Of a DNA stretch of 64,000 nucleotides, positions 20,769 to 29,564 are shown piece after piece; within the stretch, counting starts at the first letter, position 1, and every line of letters starts with the position of its first letter. This stretch comes from Bradyrhizobium sp. SZCCT0148 (GTDB lineage Bacteria > Pseudomonadota > Alphaproteobacteria > Rhizobiales > Xanthobacteraceae). Position numbers and translations under genes: made by a program. The notes under the pieces were generated by a model, which was not told the origin of the DNA, did no database searches, and worked only from the letters and a program-made list of their open reading frames with translations. The stretch spans positions 1 through 64,000 of the forward strand of contig NZ_JAFCKT010000012.1 in NCBI RefSeq assembly GCF_018129985.1, read 5' to 3'.

Positions 20769-21629
20769 ACCAATTCGCCCAGATAGCTTCGTGCCCGGTC
20801 TGTTCGCGCCGTTTAGGTAGCAACTTGGGTGTCGGACGCTTTTTGCAATCCGCACCAGAATTGCATTGCAGGGCACGACTTCCGCCGGACTTCCCATTAT
20901 CGCTCTACCAGCGGCGCTGTCAGAGGAGCATGTCTCCAGCGCAGTAATTCACGCACACACCAAATCCAATCCCCGTACTGGACGTCGACTAACGTGGTCC
21001 TGCGATACGAGCCAACTTGGCGGGACGTCGATGTTCTCAACAGAGTTCTGACCCGGCTCAAACCGAATAATCATCTACAACTGTTGGTGGCCTTCTCATC
21101 GATTTCTTCGATCGCCAAGCGGCGCGCCGCTCGTTCATCCTCTGAAGATCATGTCAGCCGACGTGCGGGTTGGTGCGATGCTGGTCGGTTACTCCAACTC
21201 CGCGATGATCACTTTGGCGATAAGCTCCAGACACCTCGTGCCAAACGCGCGATCGGCGTCTGCGAACGATGATCCGGCGCATGCGGAGTTAAGCGCTCGC
21301 GTGCGCGACGACGCCAATGGCGGCCGGCCCAATTTCTCGGCACCAAGCTTTTTACCTCTTTTAACTGGCTTTATCCCGGCCGGATGCATCTACTGGCGGC
21401 ACGGACTGCGGCTCGACGGGACGATCACGACAATGATTTGCTTCGTGGCCGACGTTTCGAGGCAATGCGAATCCCTGGCGATGCTCGCAACGGCCGGTCT
21501 GCGTGCGCGCTGACATCTGCGCCGAGGCCGAGTGCTGATCATTGGGCGGTCGCTTGCAGCCCTCGATTGTCTCGTGCCGATTGCGGAAGCGGCAATACCG
21601 AGACCTCCGCCAGATGAAGGAATTTTGCT
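20769..21629. other. gene-poor stretch downstream of tRNA-His
   Basis: About 860 bases contain no gene I can support. Open frames exist (for example 20829-21272 plus and 21189-21389 minus), but they have mixed codon use and no recognisable motif. The base composition looks lower in GC than the flanks. A degenerate insertion next to a tRNA is possible. I saw no copy of the tRNA 3 prime end at the far side that would mark an attachment site. Confidence 0.45.
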
Positions 21630-22388
21630 ATGAGATCCTGCAAGACCGCGATCGGCCTGAGCGTCCTGACTGCGATGATGGCCGTCGGCCATCCGGTGTC
21701 GGCTGCCGAGCAGAAAGCCAAGACTGCGGTCCTCGTCCATGGCGCGTTCGCGGACGGGTCGAGTTGGGGGAAAGTCATTCCGTATCTCGAAAAGGCCGGG
21801 CTCAAGGTCATTGCCGTCCAGAATCCGCTCGACTCATTGGACAACGACGTTGCCGCGACCAAGCGGGCGATCCGGAATGCAGAAGGTCCTGTGGTTCTCG
21901 TCGGCCATTCCTGGGCCGGGGCTGTCATCACCGAGGCGGGAAATGACGAGAAGGTCAAATCGCTCGTGTATGTGGCGGCCTACGCGCCTGACAAAGGCGA
22001 GTCGGTGAAAAGCGCCGCCTCGAAATATCCTGATCCAGAGAGCTTGAAGGACTTCGTCAAGGACCCGGACGGCTATCTCACGATCAGCGACGAAGGAATC
22101 CGGAAATTTTTCGCGGCCGACCTTCCGCCGAATGAACAGGCCGTCGTCGCGGCGACCCAGGGGCCCTTCCACATCAGGACGCTGACCGCTCCGATCAGCC
22201 GGCCTGCTTGGCGTGAGAAGCCGACTTTCATGGTCGTCGCGGCAAATGATGCGATAATTCCGCCGGAGATGGAGCGGGACCAGGTGAAAGCGGCCAAGGC
22301 GACGGCGGTCGAGCTGCCCTCGAGTCACGTCGTGATGCTGTCGTTCCCGAAAGAGGTCTCCGAGATGATCATCAAGGCGGCGAATTAG
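21630..22388 (+). CDS. exported alpha/beta-hydrolase
   Basis: The 252-aa protein starts with a Sec signal peptide (MRSCKTAIGLSVLTAMMAV, cleavage near VSAA-EQ). An alpha/beta-hydrolase fold follows: AVLVHGAFADGSSWGKV, nucleophile Ser in GHSWAGAV, acid Asp in VVAANDAIIP and His in PSSHVVML. The HGAF..S.W opening and the short size resemble the hydroxynitrile-lyase/EstC-like branch of small hydrolases. It should act in the periplasm on an unknown ester. AAGGA precedes the ATG. It is isolated between gene-poor regions. Confidence 0.85.
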   Translation: MRSCKTAIGLSVLTAMMAVGHPVSAAEQKAKTAVLVHGAFADGSSWGKVIPYLEKAGLKVIAVQNPLDSLDNDVAATKRAIRNAEGPVVLVGHSWAGAVITEAGNDEKVKSLVYVAAYAPDKGESVKSAASKYPDPESLKDFVKDPDGYLTISDEGIRKFFAADLPPNEQAVVAATQGPFHIRTLTAPISRPAWREKPTFMVVAANDAIIPPEMERDQVKAAKATAVELPSSHVVMLSFPKEVSEMIIKAAN

Positions 22389-22738
22389 CGCGGCCGCAAG
22401 CGATCGTGTTCGGCATGCCCGGCAGCCGCGTCAGTCGGTCTGTGTAGAAACAGCGGTCGGCAAAAAAAGCGCAGGATCACGGCGTTCTTGTCTTGCGCTC
22501 TTGCCGACGCCTCTCGGACGAAGGCCATTCCGCTGCTCGCGAAGAGAGGGAGCCCACCGATCCAAAATTGAGCATCGCTGCTGAAGATGACGGAATATAC
22601 ATCTCGACGCGCCGCGTTTCCTATCCGCGACCCCGCTCAAGGCCAATTTGTACCGCGGCCATAGCTCGTCAGCCCGCTATGCGCTATCGGTAGCGCGCTA
22701 GAGACGTTCATCGACACCCAACCCCCGGCCAAAGCATC
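22389..22738. other. intergenic region upstream of tenA
   Basis: About 350 bases without a supported gene. I looked for a TPP riboswitch (a CUGAGA core) because thiamin genes often have one, and saw none. A weak inverted repeat around 22676-22700 (gctatgcgctatcggtagcg) is the only structure noted. Confidence 0.35.
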
Positions 22739-23413
22739 GTGACCTTCTTCGACCGCCTCAAGACAGCAGCATCCGTTGAGTGGCGGGCCTACACCGAGCA
22801 TCCCTTCACGAACGGATTGGCAGACGGCTCGCTCCCCGAAGCTGCGTTTCGTCATTACCTGGTCCAGGACTACCTCTTCCTCATCGAGTTTGCGCGCGCC
22901 TACGCGCTCGCGGTCTACAAGTCGCCCAGCCTTGCCGACATGCGTGAAGCCGCGGCCGGCCTGTCGGCCATCCTCGATGTCGAGATGAACCTGCATGTGA
23001 ACCTTTGTGCCGATTGGGGCCTGTCTCCGGCCGACCTCGAACAGGCTCCTCCGGCGGCCGAGATGCTGGCCTATACGCGCTACGTGCTCGACGCCGGCAT
23101 GCGCGGCGATCTGCTGGCGCTCAAGGTGGCGCTTGCGCCTTGCGTGATCGGGTACGCGGAGATCGCAACGCGGCTCGCCGCGCTGCCCGGTGCGGACGCT
23201 GCGACGAATGCCTATCGCGTCTGGATCGCCGAATATGCCGGCGCGCCGTACCAGGAGGTCGCTGCCAAGGCGCAGGCACATATGGAGCATCTCGCCGATC
23301 GCTACGCCACGCCGGCCCGCGAGGCCGAGCTGGTTGCGATCTTCAAGGAAGCCACCCGGCTCGAGGCAGACTTCTGGGAAATGGCCTGGCGCGCGGGCCG
23401 GCGCGTTCAATAG
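22739..23413 (+). CDS. tenA: TenA-family aminopyrimidine aminohydrolase (thiaminase II)
   Basis: The enzyme hydrolyses 4-amino-5-aminomethyl-2-methylpyrimidine, salvaging degraded thiamin. The 224-aa all-helical protein has the family core: FRHYLVQDYLFLIEFARAYA, EMNLHVNLCADWG, and the catalytic Cys135 in ALAPCVIGYAEI, at the same number as in the Bacillus enzyme. The later EYAGAPYQEVA and the C-terminal EADFWEMAW are also typical. The start is GTG at 22739. No other thi genes lie nearby, so this is a lone salvage gene. Confidence 0.93.
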   Translation: MTFFDRLKTAASVEWRAYTEHPFTNGLADGSLPEAAFRHYLVQDYLFLIEFARAYALAVYKSPSLADMREAAAGLSAILDVEMNLHVNLCADWGLSPADLEQAPPAAEMLAYTRYVLDAGMRGDLLALKVALAPCVIGYAEIATRLAALPGADAATNAYRVWIAEYAGAPYQEVAAKAQAHMEHLADRYATPAREAELVAIFKEATRLEADFWEMAWRAGRRVQ

Positions 23414-23473
23414 CCCGTTCGGCCGTCATCGGAATGCCGGTGACAATGCACGAACCTTGCGCAGGCCCGCCCC

Positions 23474-23878
23474 TCACCCCATCATCGCCTTGATCAGCGC
23501 CGTATCGGCAAACTCGATCAGCTCCGCGATCTTGCCGTCCTGAAATCTGAACAGGTCCAGAATCTCGGTGCTGACCGTCTTTCCCGTCGGGTGGTATCGC
23601 ACATTGACGCGGCAATGGATGGCGACGCGATCGCCATCCACCAGTTCGGCGAGGATCTCTCGGCCTTCGAAGCCGAAGCCGGCGGTCAATTGCGTGAAGG
23701 CCGCGTGCAGCGTCGGGTGGCCCTCCATCCGTCCCGTCAATTCGAGCGCGTTCTTGTCGCCCATCAGGGTGAAGGCGCCCTCGGGATGGAAGGCAGTCAC
23801 CAGCCTGTCGGTGTCGGCGCCATCGCGCGCGGCATAGGCGTCTTTGATCAATGCGAGCATGTCTTCGCGGCTTGCCAT
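23474..23878 (-). CDS. nuclear transport factor 2 (SnoaL-like) family protein
   Basis: The 134-aa protein follows the NTF2-like cone fold: an N-terminal helix (REDMLALIKDAYAARDGAD), the strand pair HPEGAFTLMGDKNALELTG, the VDGDRVAIHCRVNVRYHPTGK strands, and the end FRFQDGKIAELIEFADTA. Members are small-molecule isomerases, hydrolases or scavengers of unknown substrate. It is convergent with tenA and has no operon partner. Confidence 0.8.
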   Translation of the reverse strand: MASREDMLALIKDAYAARDGADTDRLVTAFHPEGAFTLMGDKNALELTGRMEGHPTLHAAFTQLTAGFGFEGREILAELVDGDRVAIHCRVNVRYHPTGKTVSTEILDLFRFQDGKIAELIEFADTALIKAMMG

Positions 23879-24087
23879 GTCACCCTCCCTGCAACACGTA
23901 TCAGGGCAGCTTAGCGACCTTTGCGTGCAAAGGCAAAATGGCAGGCGATCGGACGATGGCGCGGGGCGCCGGCGGGATTGTCAGCTTTCGTTCCGTGATG
24001 CCGGCAGAAAACAGCTGAGAGTAGAGGCGAACCTTTTCGGCCCCTTGCGTGTTGGACTGCGGCAGGATGAAGCAAGGGAGCTGAGAC

Positions 24088-24162
24088 ATGAACGGGATTA
24101 TCTATCTGGTTGGACTCGTCGTTGTGGTCGGTGCGGTGCTGTCGTTCATCGGCCTGCGCTGA
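24088..24162 (+). CDS. 24-residue single-pass membrane peptide
   Basis: A very short gene encodes MNGIIYLVGLVVVVGAVLSF plus IGLR: one uninterrupted hydrophobic helix ending in an Arg. A good AGGGAG ribosome site sits 6 bases before the ATG. I know similar MNGIIYLVGLVVVV peptides as recurrent unannotated genes in rhizobia, but have no function to offer. Its 3 prime end overlaps the minus-strand AEC frame by 17 bases only because that frame is extended by a shift. Confidence 0.6.
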   Translation: MNGIIYLVGLVVVVGAVLSFIGLR

Positions 24163-25165
24163 TCGAAGTCGATTGCCTCCAGGGCCGCGTGGCGTGTCCG
24201 CGGGCCTTGGCGCGCAATCCTGAACGCGCTATCTCGCCGCCACCGTCCACACCACCACCGGCAGCGTCATCGCCGCCAGCAGCGTGCCCAACCGCGCCCG
24301 ACACCGGGTTCACCAGCCGCTGATACTGCACCGCGAAGATGTAGGCGTTTGCTCCGGTCGGCATCGCCGCAAATAGCACGACGACGCCGGCAGCGACCGC
24401 TGGCAGGTCGAGCAGCCTGGTCAGCACGAACGCGGCTGCCGGCATGGCCGCGAGCTTCAGCGCGCACATCGCCAGGATGCTCAGCTTCTCGCCCTTCACC
24501 TCGAAGCGAAACAGGTTGATGCCAAGCGCGACCAGCGCGGTCGGTGAGCCCGCCTGCGCGAGCAGCTCGATGGTGCGGTCGACGACGGGTGTGAGGCCGG
24601 AACCGGTGAAGCGCCAGATCACGCCGAAGCCGATCGCGATCATCAGCGGATTGCGAACGAGGTCGGCGAGCACGGGGCGGATCACCGAGAAGGCCGAGCC
24701 GGTGCGCTTCCTGCTGACCAGCTCCATCTGCAAAATGCCGCAGAGCCAGAGCAGCGGCGTTTTCACCGACAGGATCAGAGCCATCGGGCCGGCGGCCTCG
24801 TTGCCGAGTGCCGAAAGCACGAGGGGAATGCCGAGCATCACGATGTTGCCGTAGACCGAGCCGATCGCGAACACGACGCCGTCCTCGCGGTCCTCGCGCC
24901 GCGCTCGCAGCAGCGCGGAGAGCGCCAGGGCCGCGATCCAGGTCAGCGCCAGCGCGCCGTAATAGGCGCCCCACATCCGGTAGGGGCTGACGTCGGGGAA
25001 TTCCGAGACGACGATGGTGCGGAAGAGGAGGGCGGGGATCGCAATGCTGAAGGCGAATTCACTGATGCCCTTGTGCGCGCCCTCCGAGACAAAGCGAAAC
25101 AGCACCGCGGCATAGCCGGCCGCGATCAACGCGAACACCGGTGCAACGATCAACAGCGTAGCCAT
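24146..25165 (-). CDS. AEC (auxin efflux carrier) family transporter, C-terminus frameshifted
   Basis: The protein has the ten-helix layout of AEC permeases: ATLLIVAPVFALIAAGYAAV first, PTALVALGINLFRFEV in the middle, and AAMPTGANAYIFAVQYQR near the end. After YQRLVNPVSGAV the frame drifts into a low-quality tail to 24146. In the next frame the expected last helix is intact (GTLLAAMTLPVVVWTVAAR, stop at 24229). The break is near 24287-24293. The sequence fits loss of 5 bases between two gttg copies, or one extra g. The last helix is therefore lost in the protein as written. Confidence 0.8.
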   Translation of the reverse strand: MATLLIVAPVFALIAAGYAAVLFRFVSEGAHKGISEFAFSIAIPALLFRTIVVSEFPDVSPYRMWGAYYGALALTWIAALALSALLRARREDREDGVVFAIGSVYGNIVMLGIPLVLSALGNEAAGPMALILSVKTPLLWLCGILQMELVSRKRTGSAFSVIRPVLADLVRNPLMIAIGFGVIWRFTGSGLTPVVDRTIELLAQAGSPTALVALGINLFRFEVKGEKLSILAMCALKLAAMPAAAFVLTRLLDLPAVAAGVVVLFAAMPTGANAYIFAVQYQRLVNPVSGAVGHAAGGDDAAGGGVDGGGEIARSGLRAKARGHATRPWRQSTSISAGR

Positions 25166-25449
25166 GCGCCCCTACAACCCTGGCTCGATGATCCCCGTGT
25201 GCGTTGCCCACATCGGCATCGTCGATCATCAACCTTCCAGCGTCACCGTGCCCCGAAGACGGTGACAGTGCACCCCCGCACTGCAAAACGCACGTTAGCC
25301 GCAAGGCCGATCAAAGACAATTTGTGCACCGCCACCGTAACCGATCCCTTTTTCAGAAATTCGGGAGAAATCCCGGAAAGCGTCAGAACGGCAATTGCCG
25401 GGAGGCAATCTCGTGTAACGTGAACACATTGTCTCATCATCGGAACCCC

Positions 25450-26589
25450 ATGGCCCTCGCCGCCGACCGTCTCCTTGCTGCCGTCGAAGCGATCTACGAT
25501 ACGGCAGCGAGCCCGTCACTCTGGCCGTCCGCTCTTGGCAAGATCGCCGACTGCTTCGATGATGCCGGCGCGATCCTGCAATGGCGGAGGGACGACGGAG
25601 CGTTCGGCGCCATCGCCTCCGAAAGCCTCGCGGCGGCGCTCGCCGATTATGGGACGCGTTGGGCGCAGCAGGATTTCAAGGCCGAACGTTGCGTCTCGTC
25701 CGGCCTTTACGTCAGCGGAGAGCCCTTCACCGATCGACACATCGGTCCGATCGACGACGCCTACCTCAACCATCCCTTCAGCAGGGAATTCCTTGCGAAG
25801 CACGGTCTGGGCTGGTTCGGCTCGATCGGGGTGTCACCGGACCCACGGATCCTCGTGGCGCTCAGCGTGCAGCGAGGCTTCGCCAAGCCGCAATTCTCCG
25901 AGGCCGAGCTGGAGCTGATCGGGACGCTCGGGCGCCATGCCGAGAAATCGTTGCGGCTGTCGATCAGGCTGCTCGATACCGAACTGGCCAATCTCGGCCT
26001 TGGCGACGCCCTCGCGCGGATCGGCATCGGCGTCTTCGCGCTGGACTCGTCGGCGCGAGTGCTGTTCGCCAATCCGATTGGGGAGAGCCTTTACGGTGAG
26101 GTGTTCGACCTCGTGAACGATCGTCTGCGCGTTCGCATGGCGGCCGGCCGGGCGCCGTTCGAGACCGCCATGACGCAAACGCTTCGCGCCGAGGCGCGCG
26201 ATCTGCTCGCCGAGCCGAGACCCATTCTCGTCGAGGCGGGTGCCACAGGCCGGCGTTTCGTCATCTACCTGCTCCCGATCACCGCCGGCGCACTTTCAGA
26301 CAGCCACTTCCTGACCCGCACGCGCGCGATCGTGCTTGCGATCGAGCTGAAATCCGCCGAGCCTCCAGATCCCGCCATCGTGCGGGACATCCTGGGCCTG
26401 ACGCTCGGGGAGGCCAGGATCGCCTCGCTGGTGGGCTCGGGCGTTCCACCGAGACAGGCTGCCGGCCGGCTCGGGATTGCGGAAGAGACGGCGCGCAACG
26501 TGTTGAAGCGCGTCTTCCAGAAGCTCGGCATATCCAGGCAAAGCGAACTTGCGGCGCTGCTCGGCCGGCTCGTGTTGCGGGGGCCGTGA
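25450..26589 (+). CDS. LuxR-type helix-turn-helix transcriptional regulator
   Basis: The 379-aa protein has an N-terminal sensing region of about 300 residues, probably PAS/GAF-like and including VFALDSSARVLFANPIGESL. A C-terminal LuxR-type DNA-binding domain follows (LGLTLGEARIASLVGSGVPPRQAAGRLGIAEETARNVLKRVFQKLGI in pattern). There is no receiver or acyl-homoserine-lactone domain, so it is not classic quorum sensing. The ATG at 25450 begins the homologous part; earlier in-frame codons are not supported. It diverges from the AEC transporter gene and may regulate it. Confidence 0.82.
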   Translation: MALAADRLLAAVEAIYDTAASPSLWPSALGKIADCFDDAGAILQWRRDDGAFGAIASESLAAALADYGTRWAQQDFKAERCVSSGLYVSGEPFTDRHIGPIDDAYLNHPFSREFLAKHGLGWFGSIGVSPDPRILVALSVQRGFAKPQFSEAELELIGTLGRHAEKSLRLSIRLLDTELANLGLGDALARIGIGVFALDSSARVLFANPIGESLYGEVFDLVNDRLRVRMAAGRAPFETAMTQTLRAEARDLLAEPRPILVEAGATGRRFVIYLLPITAGALSDSHFLTRTRAIVLAIELKSAEPPDPAIVRDILGLTLGEARIASLVGSGVPPRQAAGRLGIAEETARNVLKRVFQKLGISRQSELAALLGRLVLRGP

Positions 26590-26624
26590 TCACCGGCCTC
26601 GCATCTGGCGCCGCCGCGCGGCCA

Positions 26625-26722
26625 TCCTTTGAGACGCCCGGCTTTGGCAGGCCTCAGGATGAGAACCGGGTGCGTTGCGCTCGTTTCAACAGGCTCGATT
26701 GCCGCGGAGCCTCATCATAAGG
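26625..26722. repeat. dispersed intergenic repeat (gagacgcccggctttggcag type)
   Basis: Between the regulator and the CoA-lyase genes lies ccatcctttgagacgcccgg with the partner ggcaggcctcaggatgag, a mosaic inverted repeat of a kind that recurs in Bradyrhizobium intergenic regions. It is called by resemblance only, since no second copy is in this window. Confidence 0.4.
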
Positions 26723-26759
26723 AGACCGCCAAGCGGGCGATGTGGCCGCGACATCGCCG

Positions 26760-27683
26760 CTACGACCCCAGGCCAATGATCCGGCGCGCCATCCGCACAT
26801 TGGCATAGTCGATCATCTTGCCGTCCAGCGTCACCGCGCCCTGTCCCTGCGCCTCCGCCTGCTCCATGGCCTCGACGATCCGGCGCGCCTGCGCCTGTTC
26901 GTCGGCCGATGGAATGAACGCACGCAGCGTCGGCTCGATCTGGTCGGGATGAATGACCTGCTTGCCGTCAAACCCCATCGCCGCGGCCTTTTGCGCAGCG
27001 CTTTCGGTCAACCTTGCATCGCGGAACGCGCCGCAGGGGCCGTCGATGGCGATCAGGCCGAACGCCCGCGCGGCCACCAGCACGCGCATCATCGGATAAG
27101 CGAACAGATCGAGCGGGGCGGAGGCGTAGCCGGTTTGCGCCGATCCCACGAGCCGGTAGCCATCCGGCGACACGCCGATGTCGGAGGAGCGGGCGCCGAT
27201 CGACGCCGCGAAATCACCGACGCCGAGATGCAGCGCCGCGACGCTGTCGTGACACGCGGCGAGCGCGTCGACATTGACGAGGCCGAGCGCGGTCTCGATC
27301 AGCAAGTCCAGCGCCACCGGCGCGGCGCGATCGGGCGCGGCGGCACGGAGCTGATCGGCGATTGCAACGATATCGCTCATGCGTTCCGCTTTCGGCACGA
27401 TCACCGCATCCAGCCGCGGCAGCGCCGCCAGCGCGCGGATCTCCCCGGCGATGAAGGGGCTGTCGACCGCGTTGATCCGCACCGTGACACGCTTGTGGCC
27501 CCAGTCGAGCGAGGCGAGCGCCTGGACGGCCTCGTGCAGCGCGAAGCTCTTCTCGGACGGCGGCACCGCGTCCTCGAGATCCATGAACACCGCGTCCGCC
27601 GCTGAGGCCGCAGCCTTTGCGACAAGACGGGCGCGATGCGCAGGGACGGCGAGGGTGGCCCGCGTTGGTCGTTGCTGTGTCAT
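26760..27683 (-). CDS. HpcH/HpaI-type CoA ester lyase (citrate lyase beta family)
   Basis: The 307-aa TIM-barrel protein carries the CitE-like motifs VFMDLEDAVPPSEK (metal-binding acid), VIVPKAE, LIETALGLVN and the late GKQVIHPDQIEP. Family enzymes cleave or condense malyl-, citramalyl- or related CoA esters. The ATG at 27683 sits 2 bases after the stop of the upstream CoA-transferase gene, and a GTG at 27689 overlaps it, so the two are translationally linked. The pairing suggests a two-step activation and cleavage of an organic acid. Confidence 0.87.
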   Translation of the reverse strand: MTQQRPTRATLAVPAHRARLVAKAAASAADAVFMDLEDAVPPSEKSFALHEAVQALASLDWGHKRVTVRINAVDSPFIAGEIRALAALPRLDAVIVPKAERMSDIVAIADQLRAAAPDRAAPVALDLLIETALGLVNVDALAACHDSVAALHLGVGDFAASIGARSSDIGVSPDGYRLVGSAQTGYASAPLDLFAYPMMRVLVAARAFGLIAIDGPCGAFRDARLTESAAQKAAAMGFDGKQVIHPDQIEPTLRAFIPSADEQAQARRIVEAMEQAEAQGQGAVTLDGKMIDYANVRMARRIIGLGS

Positions 27684-27685
27684 CG

Positions 27686-28852
27686 TCACGCGTCCTTCGC
27701 CAGGCCGAGTTCGCCGAGGATGGCCTGGTTGTGCTCGCCCACATCCGGCACCGGATCCATCCGCGGCTTGACGCCCGGAATGGTCAGCGCCGGCAGGAAG
27801 CTCATCACCGGTCCGCACGGGGATCCCACGCTTTGCACGCGGGATCGCGTGTGGAGCTGTTCATGTTCCAGGAACGCCTCGACCGAGTTCAGATGCGCGT
27901 TGGCGATCGAAGCCTCGTCCAGCAACCGCAGCACCTCCTCGCTCATCATCGACGCGAAGCGCCGCTCGATATGCCCTTGCAGTTCGTCGCGGTTCTGCAT
28001 GCGCAGCGGATTGGTGCGGAAGCTCGGATGATCGGCGAAGCCGGCGTCGCCGAGCACGACGCGGCACAGCGATCGCCATTCCCGGTCGTTCTGGATGCCG
28101 AAGAAGATGGTGTTGCCGTCGCCGACCCGGAACGGCCCGTAGGGCGCGATGGTCGCATGCTTCGCGCCGGTGCGTGGCAGCGGGCGCCCCGTGCTGTGGG
28201 TGTAGAAGGCGGGATAGCTCATCCAGTCCGTGATGGAGTCGAACAGCGAGGCCTGGAACGCCGTGCCCTTGCCGGTGCGCTCGCGGCGATACAGCGCCAT
28301 CAGCACGCCGTTGAGGATGTACATACCGGTGGCGATGTCGACCACCGACAGCCCCACCTTGGCCGGCTCCGCCTCGGTGCCGTTGATGGCGAGCACGCCC
28401 GCCTCGCACTGCACCAGCAGGTCATAGGCCTTCTTGTCGCTGTAGGGACCGCCGGTACCATAGCCCGAGACGTCGCAGGCGATGATGCGCGGGTGCTTCC
28501 GAAGCAGCGATGCCGCATCGAGGCCGAGCCGCTCGGCGGCGCCGGGCGCGAGGTTCTGGATGAACACGTCGGCCTGCGGCAGAAGGGCATCGAGCACCTT
28601 GCGGCCGTCCTCGCTCTTGATGTCGATGGCGAGGCTTTCCTTGGAACGGTTGGTCCAGACGAACTGGCTCGACATGCCGTTCATCACCTGGTCGTAGTCG
28701 CGGCAGAAGTCGCCTGCGCCTGGCCGCTCGATCTTGATCACGCGCGCGCCCCAGTCCGCCAGGTGGCGGCTCGCCAGCGGCGCCGCGATCGCCTGCTCCA
28801 GCGAGACCACCGTAACGCCCGCCAGCGGCAGCTCCGCTTCATTCCCTGCCAT
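27686..28852 (-). CDS. CaiB/BaiF family CoA-transferase
   Basis: The 388-aa enzyme is a class III CoA-transferase. It opens with AGVTVVSLEQAIAAPLASRH, has ADWGARVIKIERPGAGDFCR and the central IACDVSGYGTGGPYSDKKAYDLLVQ. An Asp near residue 165-170 normally carries the CoA thioester. The ATG at 28852 follows a good GAGGGGAAG ribosome site; an upstream in-frame start at 28906 lacks one. With the adjacent CitE-like lyase it forms a short operon for a CoA-bound dicarboxylic acid. The substrate cannot be read from the sequence. Confidence 0.9.
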   Translation of the reverse strand: MAGNEAELPLAGVTVVSLEQAIAAPLASRHLADWGARVIKIERPGAGDFCRDYDQVMNGMSSQFVWTNRSKESLAIDIKSEDGRKVLDALLPQADVFIQNLAPGAAERLGLDAASLLRKHPRIIACDVSGYGTGGPYSDKKAYDLLVQCEAGVLAINGTEAEPAKVGLSVVDIATGMYILNGVLMALYRRERTGKGTAFQASLFDSITDWMSYPAFYTHSTGRPLPRTGAKHATIAPYGPFRVGDGNTIFFGIQNDREWRSLCRVVLGDAGFADHPSFRTNPLRMQNRDELQGHIERRFASMMSEEVLRLLDEASIANAHLNSVEAFLEHEQLHTRSRVQSVGSPCGPVMSFLPALTIPGVKPRMDPVPDVGEHNQAILGELGLAKDA

Positions 28853-29219
28853 GCAATCGCTTCCCCTCGTGCGCTGTTCGACCAGCGCAGGAGACAGGCC
28901 GACCACCCCACGCGCATCTTTTTGATGATGGCATCATGCCCCCGTTTTGCCCGACGAGTCAAATTCGACTTCGTAAAATCCTAAAAGTTGCGGGGAAATA
29001 CCTAAGCATTACCGGGACTTGGCTACTGTGCATGGGGTTGTTTTCGCAAATTTTGCGTTGGGTGGGTCTGTGCTCGCGGTCGCGCCCCGCTCTCCTGGGG
29101 GGGAAGGCTGCCCACCCTGTTGCCGAGACCGCACACGTCGCGGCTTTCGCGTCCCCCCTCGTTGCCAACGAACCGCCGTTCACCCACTATTCCCTCCGAC
29201 TCGACATGTGGGGGTATCG
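28853..29219. other. divergent promoter region
   Basis: About 370 bases lie between the CoA-transferase gene and the Cys-rich secreted protein gene. A small inverted repeat atgat-ggc-atcat (28925-28937) could be a weak operator for the CoA operon. No gene is seen. Confidence 0.35.
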
Positions 29220-29564
29220 ATGCCGGCGCTTCGCTTCAAGACATCCTTGGCTGCTGCAACCCTGGGGATGGCCCTGGCCGTGCTGATCCAGCCCGGTACC
29301 GGCTTCGCCTATACTCAGGAGGAGCAGCAGGCCTGCTCGCCGGATGCGATGCGGCTGTGCGGCGAGTTCGTTCCGAACGTCGACGCCATCACCGCCTGCA
29401 TGATCAGGAAGAAGGCGCAGCTGTCGCCGCAATGCGCGGTGTTCTTCCGCCGCGGACCCGAGCCCGGCGAGGCCCGCGCCGGCAGGCCGACCAACATCGC
29501 GCCCAAGACCGCGAAGAAGAGCACCAAGCCGGCGGCCAAGAAGAAAAAGACCACCGACGGCTGA
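29220..29564 (+). CDS. secreted small protein with Cys-rich repeat and lysine-rich tail
   Basis: The 114-aa protein has a signal peptide (about residues 1-30, cleavage near FAY-TQ). One domain has the pattern C-x5-LCGEFVPNVDAITACM-x11-C, which resembles a single cysteine-rich GLG1-type repeat. The Lys/Ala-rich tail is KKSTKPAAKKKKT. The spacing of the four cysteines suggests two disulphides in the periplasm. The ATG at 29220 starts the signal peptide; the frame is open from 29019 without coding character. No function is assignable. Confidence 0.75.
   Translation: MPALRFKTSLAAATLGMALAVLIQPGTGFAYTQEEQQACSPDAMRLCGEFVPNVDAITACMIRKKAQLSPQCAVFFRRGPEPGEARAGRPTNIAPKTAKKSTKPAAKKKKTTDG

Noticed and set aside
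20829..21272. 147-codon frame after tRNA-His
   Set aside because: Mixed composition, no ribosome site, no motif; treated as non-coding.
20692..22560. Integrated island bounded by tRNA-His and a copy of its 3 prime end
   Set aside because: Only a nine-base match (gagcccacc near 22549) was found, which is expected by chance; no integrase.
22600..22740. TPP riboswitch upstream of tenA
   Set aside because: No CUGAGA core or matching P2/P4 stems were found by eye.
25450..26589. Quorum-sensing LuxR receptor
   Set aside because: The C-terminal HTH is LuxR-type but there is no autoinducer-binding domain and no luxI nearby.
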